Part shown: in pieces, positions 57,195-64,000 of the stretch
Layout of the letters: every line of letters begins with the position of its first letter
How positions within the stretch are numbered: position 1 is the stretch's first letter
Source of the DNA: Hemerocallis citrina
Lineage: Eukaryota > Streptophyta > Magnoliopsida > Asparagales > Asphodelaceae
DNA: 64,000 nt
Direction: 5' to 3'
NCBI GenBank assembly: GCA_017893485.1
Contig: CM030367.1
Coordinates: 139,693,274 to 139,757,273 of the forward strand
Translations under genes and position numbers: made by a program
Notes under the pieces: generated by a model
The model's input: only the letters and a program-made list of their open reading frames with translations
Told to the model about the DNA's origin: nothing
Databases searched by the model: none

Positions 57195-58135
57195 GATGAA
57201 TTGTCAACATGCCATGCGCATCTCTCGCGGACTTCGGCAGACCTCGCCGAGCGTTCTTCCCACTGACGCTTAAATGTGAGAAAAACATCTCTCTTGGGCT
57301 TCGGCAGACCTCGCCGAGTATTCTTGCCACCGATGCCCAAACGTGAGAAAAAATATCTCACTTGGAGTTTGGCACACCTCGCCGAGCGTTCTCGCCACCG
57401 ATGCCCAAACGTGAGAAAAAACATCTCATTTGGACTTCGGCACATCTCGCCGAGCATTCTTGTCACCAACGCCCAAACGTGAGAAAAAAATATCTCACTT
57501 GGACTTCGGCACACCTCGCCGAGCGATCTTGCCACCGACGCCCAAACGTGAGAAAAAAAATCTCACTTGGACTTCGACACACCTTGCCGAGCGTTCTTCC
57601 CACCGACACCCAAACGTGAGAAAAAATATCTCACTTGGACTTCGGCACACCTCGCCGAGCGTTCTTGCTACCGATGCTCAAACGTGAGAAAAAACATCTC
57701 GCTTGGACTTCGGAACACCTCGTCGAGCGTTCTTGCCACCGACGCTCAAACATGAGGAAAACATCTCTCTTGGGCTTCGGCAGACCTCTCCGAGCGTTCT
57801 TGCCACCGATGTCCAAATGTGAGAAAAAACATCTCACTTGGACTTCGGCACACCTCGCCGAGCGTTCTTACCACCGACGCTCAAACGTGAGAAAAAATAT
57901 CTCACTTGAACTTCGGCACACCTCACCGAGCGTTCTCGCCACCGATGCCCAAACGTGAAAAAAAACATCTCACTTGGACTTCAGCGCACCTCGCCGAGTG
58001 TTCTTACCACCGACGCCCAAACGTGGAAAAAAACATCTCACTTGGACTTCGGTACACCTCGCTGAACGTTCTTGCCACTGACGCTCAAATGTGAGAAGAA
58101 CATCTCTCTTGGAACTTCGGCAAACCTCGCTGAAC
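57195..58135. repeat. 68-bp tandem array in element T (about fourteen units)
   Basis: Units contain acatctcacttggacttcgg, cacacctcgccgagcgttct, and ccaccgacgcccaaacgtg at 68-bp spacing. Several units differ by 1-2 bp. It lies upstream (5') of the antisense gene, where its promoter would be. Long plus-strand frames here are repeat artefacts. Confidence 0.92.
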
Positions 58136-58459
58136 CCCTTCGACACGTGTCGTCATCTTGAAGCACCGCTAGACCTCGGCAATGAATGTCGAACCCCCTC
58201 GACTTCGGTTTCCACCTTGACACGTGTCAGCCAGCCGAGGTGTTTGATGGGGGTCAGCAACCGTTGCCGAGAGTTCTTGCCACTGACCCCCAATCAAGAG
58301 AAAGTTTTCCTTCGTACCACTCGAGCCGTCGGATCACCCCGAGACTCACGCGACAGTCTGATCAACGTCTCAGATTGATCCACGTCATCGAGTGTTGATT
58401 CACCATTCGATCATCCAGATTTTTGCGCCCAAGGCTGATGGACGATCTAGATCGTGCCA

Positions 58460-58740
58460 AGTCATAATTAGGTCATTAAAATTATATTTTATTTATTAAT
58501 TCGAATTAATTATTCAAAAATTGTGAAAAAAAGATCAAAAATTTAGGAAAATTAATTAAAAATTCTAAAAAATAATTATAAATTCGGGGAAACATTTTCG
58601 AACCCTCGGATAAGTAATTATTGGTTAGAACAATTAATTAGTGCCCCTGGAAAACAAGTTATTGTTTTGCAAAATTGAATAAATGGTTCGAAAAAATAAT
58701 ATAAAATTGGGAAAAATCTCCGAAAAATCTAGAAGCACCT
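58460..58740. other. AT-rich tract before the 3' LTR of element T
   Basis: It has aaaattaattaa-like words with no coding content, and is the counterpart of 40990-41290 in element N. Confidence 0.65.
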
Positions 58741-58882
58741 GGGAACAATCTTGGGCATGCTGTCATCTCAGAGAAGCACTGTTACTCTCCAAACAAGATT
58801 CACACCCCCTTTAAGAACTTCGATAAAATCCTATACGCCATTTAAACAACTGAACTTCTTCCCAAAGGCTGTAACACACAGT

Positions 58883-58899
58883 CTTTGGGAGTTGGGGGC
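58883..58899 (+). other. Element T polypurine tract
   Basis: tttgggagttgggggct lies just before the LTR; the surrounding agtctttgggag is shared with element N. Confidence 0.75.
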
Positions 58900-58902
58900 T
58901 CG

Positions 58903-59480
58903 TGATATGGCTAAAAATGGGGTTAAATCGGGACAGTTCAAAGTGGGCACGAATCTTAAAGTCACAGGGGCAAGATGGTAATTTCACCTACAGACGGGTC
59001 CGAATTGGGAACCGGATCTATCCTCTTGGAATCGCTAACCCATGAACGGATTTGTTCAACTGAGAACGGGTCTCAACCCGTTAAGGACCAGTTTAACAGG
59101 ATAGGAGGAAATCCTGCTTCGTCCTTATCCTAGGGGAGGTGGTTCTAACCACCCCTATCCAGCCACACTGGGAAGTAGGGATTCATTCTGATCCTGAAAC
59201 AGATCCCCACGGCGACTATAAATACCCCCTACCTCCTACTGTCATAGGTGATAACTCTTTGTCTACTCAAGCCCTTTTCCTTTACTTTTTCTGGTATAGA
59301 CAAGAAAGGCAGAGGGTTCGTCGCCGGGATCCATCCCGGTATTTCGAACGTTTATGCTGGTCCACAGGAGCACCAAGGAGTCAATTTGTCAACAAGGGAA
59401 GAAGCCAGATTCAGCCTATTCGAGTTCCTACGAACCTACAAATTCTGCCTATATGCCCCACACCAGATTCAGCGGCAGCA
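58903..59480 (+). repeat. Element T 3' LTR
   Basis: 578 bp, TGATATGG...GGCAGCA, with TATAAATA at 59217-59224. Confidence 0.9.
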
Positions 59481-59485
59481 AGAAC

Positions 59486-59564
59486 AGCTCATTGATGACA
59501 CAAGTCATTCGCTGTGCCATGTCACATGCTTGCATTCCGTAGATTTGGGAAGCGGGGCATGACA
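59486..59564 (+). mobile_element. Solo LTR F, last segment
   Basis: 79 bp ending GGGAAGCGGGGCATGACA, very like the ends of LTR I (GCGGGACATGACA). It is followed by the target duplication cttta (59565-59569). F and I are therefore members of related families. Confidence 0.88.
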
Positions 59565-59974
59565 CTTTAGCTCCAAACCATCTGTGTTCATTTTGCAAAT
59601 CCAAATCCTGCACTGAAGGCTGTGGGCACGTCAGTTGCTTACAACCGATGCAATATTATAGAACAGCCATCCTCACTATGCCGTAATATAACGATTCTTT
59701 ATACTATAGCAAAACACAAGCACAACTTGAATGCAAACAAAGTGTAAGGAGTGACTATCCTAAACATGACAGTGTATGTTATGCCTTAGATGTCTAATGA
59801 AGACTTACACGACGATGCACTAATGCGTACTTGTTCGGATTCTATGCATCCCATACTACATAGGTCCGAGGGCAAGCCCTTATCGTACTCCTCAATATAG
59901 GGTTTAATCCCTCGCCATGAATTACTACTATGGTGACTAATGTATGTTTTAGATATTCTGTGACTATCTAGTAC

Positions 59975-60170
59975 CACCCCGATAATTCTTGAGTATCATA
60001 CTCCCACTTCAAGTGATTTTGGACACACTGCCTCACCCAGTAATTCTGGAGACGAATACCCACACTGCGAGCTATGACCCCGATAATTCTTGAGTATCGC
60101 ACTCCCACTTCAAGTGATTTTGGACACACTGCCTCACACCCAGTAATTCTGGAGGCAAATACCCACACCG
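59975..60170. repeat. ~104-bp tandem duplication in LTR C
   Basis: ataattcttgagtat, ctcccacttcaagtgatttt, and ggacacactgcctcac occur twice (about 59980-60060 and 60083-60165). Confidence 0.85.
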
Positions 60171-61133
60171 TGCTGTCATCGGTACCTCATCACACAAACA
60201 CCCCACGAACATCGCCTCGATCCCAATAATTTTTGAGTAATATCCTCCACCGCAAGCCTCAACCCTGGTAATTCTGGAGATACTTCCCACCACGCTATAT
60301 AGGCCCTCATACTCGTGTTTGCCCATACCTCCTCACATCTCCACTTAGTGACTAACCCTATGTTTTAGTTTTAAAAATTATTACAACCTAGAGTTAGCTT
60401 ACCCTACCAGACTTAAACCAATACAAGAGAAAGTCATCCCACACTGACTACTTCTCAAAGAAAGAGTCAACCCACACTAGTTACTCCTCAGATTCTCATA
60501 ATAAAAACTGCCGGTCACTAGGGTCTCGCCTAGCCTCTAGATTCCAGCAACTATCTCATTCTAGAGATCAACAGAATTCTATGTTCAACCCCAACAATAT
60601 TATTTCAATTTTCAAAATGAGAATTTTCTTCAACCCTTGAAGTATTCAACTAACATAATTCATTCACTAACTATTCCCAACTCAAATTGCCTCATAAATA
60701 ATTTTCAATTAACCAAATCAAGACAATCACTTCTAAAGCCTTCTCAAAACTTATTTTCTTCAAATTAATTTCCTTTCAAAAATAACTCTTTCTACATTTT
60801 AAACAAAACTCATTTCTTCATTCAAAACTTTCCGAAATTCATTAGAACCATGCTCAAAATTATTTCTTTCGAATCCCAACTTCATATCACTTTTATTTAA
60901 AAATCAAACTTAATGATCTTCAATTAAATGTGCCTTCAATTTTGAAGCCCAACTCAATATATAAACAAAACATACACCTTTTATAATTCAAAATTTTATT
61001 TTTAGAATAGTATATAAAATCTCCTAATTATTTCACTAATGTTTCATAAATTTTCATACATTCACCCATTAAAGAGGTTACTCAAGGTCCCAAAAAGTGT
61101 TTTTAAAAAATATAAAAATAGCTGGCCATACCC

Positions 61134-61194
61134 TGGATCGAACTAGGGTCAGCATGGAGAAAGCCCAACACCCAATCATTGGGGCCATTGTGCC
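61134..61194 (-). other. tRNA-like Pol III promoter pair 1 in LTR C
   Basis: On the minus strand GGCACAATGGCC (61194-61183, A-box-like) is followed by AGTTCGATCCA (61144-61134, B-box-like), with a CCCT...AGGG stem around the latter. It may be a tRNA-derived SINE head or a decayed tRNA gene. No complete cloverleaf was worked out. Confidence 0.35.
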
Positions 61195-61332
61195 CAAGGT
61201 TCAAAACCTCCAATACTATTTAAATACTCTAGATCAATTCATATCATCTTAAAAAAAATTAAAATAAAATAAAAATAATAAAAAATAATAAAATAATAAT
61301 AATAATAAAATTTGCAACCCCAGAGAAAAACC

Positions 61333-61385
61333 CCACTCGAACCCATGCTGACAGAGAGGTGGCACAGCGCCCACCCACTGAGCCA
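61333..61385 (-). other. tRNA-like Pol III promoter pair 2 in LTR C
   Basis: On the minus strand TGGCTCAGTGGG (61385-61374) fits the A-box consensus at every position, and GGTTCGAGTGG (61343-61333) fits the B-box at nine of eleven. The spacing of about 30 nt suits a tRNA-type promoter. It lies about 190 bp from a similar pair, in the same orientation as the LTR. Confidence 0.45.
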
Positions 61386-62351
61386 TAGCTCAGATCACAT
61401 ACTATATGGTGTTTAAATCCTCAAGTAATTAACCTCGTGTAATTTCCTCTTTTCACACATATACACATTCAACTATTTTGTTCCTCCCATTAAATTAATA
61501 CGATCAATCTACACATTCTGAAATAATCAGAGGAACAATATACTGAATTCTATTGCAACCATAATTCTACACAAATAAAATAAAGGATTTCTAACTCTTA
61601 TAGAATAACTTAATTACCACAAGAATTTACAAAATACTAATCTACTTCACATAACAATATTTTTCTTCTTTTTCCATGGCAACTAATAATATGAGAAATT
61701 TTTTTCAAGATAAATTTAAATTCATACTCCGTCAATTCTTCTATAAAAGCTACCCACTCTAAAGAGAAACACATTATAATATTACACATGCTAATTTACA
61801 AAACTTCTAAACTTTTATTTCATAAATATACTTTAATTAACATGCATTCCACTCAAATTTTTTGGAGTTTCTCTTATCACACGCATCACATTCAACGAGA
61901 ACAAATTAAATCATTCTACATCTATAATTTAAATTTTAGAGTATCTACACATGCAACTACTCAACAAATTCAAGAGTATAAAGGAACACCCACCTAATAG
62001 GAGAATACAAAAAGTAATTTCACCTTGAAAAGCCCTCCAAAACTCCACAAAAAGCTAGCCAAATCCTCCCGAAAAATGCACAGCAAGCCTACACAAAAGC
62101 TCCCCACGCTCAGCCTCATTGTTTGCTTAATTTTCCTTTTTTTTTATTAGGATCAAGTGAGCAAATGTTAAGCTTTGGGATTTTATTAAATAGATAATTA
62201 ATTAGGTAGTTATGGCCACTACCCCCACCCTGTCTCCCCATTACCCAACGTTCAAGAGACCAAGTCATTTTCCTCAATGTTCTCACGTCAGGATATTTCC
62301 TTGTGTGCACAATGCACATGTGCACGTGCAAGTGCATTGTGCACACCACCT

Positions 62352-62353
<2 letters not shown>

Positions 62354-62442
<89 letters not shown>
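62354..62442. repeat. (TA)n microsatellite in LTR C
   Basis: About 88 bp of TA dinucleotide near the start of the LTR. The Tyr-Ile open frames over it are artefacts. Confidence 0.92.
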
Positions 62443-62443
<1 letters not shown>

Positions 62444-62603
62444 GCCCATGAGCTTCAAAATAAAATAAAAATAATATTAATAAAGCAAAGTGAATTAAGA
62501 AAATGAGAAGAACATGAATAGAAAATTTTCACGTGCATTACATGTGCAGAAATGTGAAAATTAATTTATTATATGTATATATATATATTTCTGGGATGTT
62601 ACA

Positions 62604-62617
62604 ACACTCCCTCCTAG
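62604..62617 (-). other. Element C polypurine tract
   Basis: On the minus strand AGGAGGGAGTGT adjoins the LTR start. Confidence 0.8.
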
Positions 62618-62685
62618 ATTAGTTCCGTCCTCGGAACTACACTTAAGGAGTGAGAAAACAAAAGCAAACGAAAAGTTTACAAAAT

Positions 62686-63118
62686 CTAATCAAAAAATTC
62701 AGGGTGATCTCTCATCATCCTCTCCTCAGATTTTCAAGTGGCTTCCTCAATCAATTGGTTCCTCCACACAACCTTGACCATAGGTATAGTTTTATTTCTC
62801 AAAACCTTCTCCCGTCGATCTACAATCTCCACAGGACGCTCCTTGTAACTCAGGTCCAACTGCAGAACCTCGGGCACTTCCGGCAGATGATGACTCGGAT
62901 CCGGAATATAACCTCGTAACATAGACACGTGGAAGACATTGTGTACTTGGGCCAGTTCCTCCAGTAATTCCAGCCGATAGGTTGTTTTTCCAATCCTCTT
63001 CATTATCTTGCAGGGTCCAATGTATCTCGGGGCTAACTTTCCACTCTTCCCAAACAGAATTACACCCTTAGTTGGAGATACCTTCAGGAATACATAGTTC
63101 CCCTCTTCAAACTCCAGG
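62686..63118 (-). pseudogene. Element C polyprotein tail: integrase C-terminus and chromodomain
   Basis: The minus-strand frame runs from LEFEEGNYVFLKVSP through the integrase GPY-like region (GKLAPRYIGPCKI, about 63030) and HVSMLRGYIPDPSH to VDRREKVLRNK. It ends in a chromodomain (VKVVWRNQLIEEAT, about 62770). This order and wording are typical of Tekay/Del chromoviruses. A TGA at 62734-62736 replaces the chromodomain Trp codon; the natural stop would be at 62686-62688. The upstream part is separated by LTR G at 63119. The chromodomain would bias integration toward histone-marked heterochromatin. Confidence 0.9.
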
Positions 63119-64000
63119 TGTAATAACCAGAATTTTATGAATGTGAAATTGTAGATTTTACGTGTTGTGCATGTGCAAAATTTTGTATAAGTATTCTCTT
63201 ACGAAATAATTTTCTATAACATGAACAAATAATTATTATCTCATTTTCTTATTTCTTTAAGCCCATTTTTTTTTCTTTAAGGAGCCTAAGTTTGTTTTTC
63301 TAAACTAAGCCCAACTTAATAAATTAAGTATTTCTTTTCTAAAAGCCCACTATTTTTCTTTTAAAAAGCCCATGAATTAACTACTTTTAAATTAACTTGT
63401 CATGTAGACACATTTTTAGACAATTAATTATTTTTGTAATGTACAACTTTAATTATTGGACACTAGTTGGGACACGTGCATGCACGTGTGTGTGCATTGC
63501 ACACCCAAGGGTGGCCAGTATGCATGGAGTGGAGTGGTAGAGTGGATTTGTGTGCATGGGTGGTTATTTGCTTATGGGTGGTTGCTACAACTTCCCATCT
63601 TATCCTAGACATTCATCTACAACCATCTAGTGTAATCCTAGCTCTCCAATCTATCCTAAAACTAGTATAAATACCCCCTACCTTCATGCATACAACCATA
63701 AGAAAAATAATTGAAAGAAAGAAACTATAGGAGAGTAAAAGATTGAAAGAGAGTAAAAGATTGAGTGCATTAGTGTGTGGGTGTGTCCCCTACCTTGGAG
63801 ATCGGCTACTTCAACCCACGGCAAGGAGGAAGGCTCGGGCTTCACCAAGTGCAAGGAGAGGGAACATCGTGGTGGCTCATTCTAGGAGGAGAAGGACTGC
63901 TCGTGCGTTCAAGGAGATCGTAGGAGCTTTGTAGAATTTTCTTCAAATAGGTGGGTGGTTTTCTATACTTCTAATATTAGATATCATGCTAGGAAATTTT
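63119..64000 (+). mobile_element. LTR G, incomplete at the window edge
   Basis: It starts TGTAATAACCAG directly inside the polyprotein tail of element C, preceded by ccagg (63114-63118), a candidate target duplication. It carries an ACGT-rich stretch (63475-63505) and a TATAAATA box at 63666-63673. The frame at 63743-63934 lies just downstream of the box and is Arg/Ala-rich with no recognisable domain, probably 5' leader sequence. Confidence 0.75.
63666..63673 (+). promoter_or_regulatory. TATA box of LTR G
   Basis: TATAAATA followed by a C-rich stretch, the same arrangement as in the LTRs of N and T. Confidence 0.55.

Larger units (their letters stand above)
46557..59480 (+). mobile_element. 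Element T: Tat-type Ty3/gypsy retrotransposon with antisense ORF
   Basis: LTRs of 571 and 578 bp enclose an 11.8-kb interior in the order primer site, gag, protease, RT, RNase H, second RNase H, integrase, repeat array, antisense gene, repeat array, AT-rich tract, polypurine tract. The flanks aaaac (46552-46556) and agaac (59481-59485) fit a target duplication with one mismatch. The LTRs are visibly diverged (substitutions and a 4-bp indel near the start), so it is much older than N. It is inserted in solo LTR F. Many stops and frameshifts make it inactive. Confidence 0.93.
59570..62603 (-). mobile_element. Element C 3' LTR (minus), main segment
   Basis: It continues the LTR after solo LTR F, with blocks also found in LTR H (the phrase ggctgtgggcacgtcagttg; tcggattctatgcatccc; acataggtccgagggcaagc). 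It starts on the minus strand as TGTAACATCCC at 62603. The polypurine tract and polyprotein tail lie immediately upstream (on its strand), so this is the 3' LTR of a minus-strand Tekay element. Excluding nested DNA it is about 3.2 kb. Confidence 0.88.

Noticed and set aside
57276..58378. Overlapping plus-strand frames with repeated REKKHL-like units
   Set aside because: They are produced by the 68-bp array upstream of the antisense gene.
62212..62506. Tyr-Ile repeat proteins
   Set aside because: They are translations of a (TA)n microsatellite.
63743..63934. Small Arg/Ala-rich ORF downstream of the LTR G TATA box
   Set aside because: It could be leader sequence, but with no recognisable domain and the element cut by the window edge it is not supported as a gene.

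Overview
This window is nuclear DNA of a flowering plant. It consists almost entirely of nested LTR retrotransposons plus one LINE. I found no host protein gene, rRNA gene or convincing functional tRNA gene. The plant lineage cannot be named from the sequence. The evidence for a plant is Ty3/gypsy polyproteins of the Tekay/Del (chromodomain) and Tat types, tRNA-Met and tRNA-Asp-like primer sites, LTRs over 3 kb long, and a plant-type LINE with a zf-RVT domain. The depth of nesting suggests pericentromeric or otherwise heterochromatic sequence.

Left block (1-14455). Element A is a minus-strand Tat-type Ty3/gypsy element whose pol runs off the left edge. A long minus-strand LTR (H, 4-3844) sits in its reverse transcriptase gene. 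Its 5' LTR is split by a complete, very young non-autonomous TR-GAG element (7255-14337, 5-bp target duplication TGACG). That element has 2.6-kb LTRs and one intact gag ORF but no pol.

Middle block (14456-30689). A 5'-truncated, decayed LINE (about 14900-16869 and 28914-29960) is interrupted by a 12-kb composite with target duplication GAGAT. The composite is a solo LTR (E) that contains a young 812-bp TRIM element (19066-19877, target duplication GCTTG). It also contains a rearranged Tekay remnant: a chromodomain tail followed by three LTR copies in +, -, + order that form a giant inverted repeat around position 24718.

Right block (30690-64000). LTR D (plus) is interrupted by a young non-autonomous Tat element N (32390-42051, target duplication ACGTT) made mostly of tandem arrays. 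D is interrupted again at 42558 by minus-strand Tekay element C. The 3' LTR of C (42558-62603) carries solo LTR F (42759-59564, target duplication CTTTA). F in turn carries a 12.9-kb Tat element T (46557-59480) with a decayed gag-pol, dual RNase H, integrase and an antisense intron-containing ORF. The polyprotein tail of C is broken at 63119 by a further LTR (G) that runs off the right edge.

Relationships. N and T share LTR start, primer site, pre-LTR tract and a ~110-bp repeat family, so N looks like a deletion derivative that needs T-like proteins to move. The TR-GAG and TRIM elements likewise lack pol and must borrow it from relatives. The most unusual signals are a 47-nt exon-like block conserved at the amino-acid level inside two different LTR families, the inverted LTR dimer, and clusters of a 10-bp CAGTCGACTG palindrome shared by unrelated LTRs.
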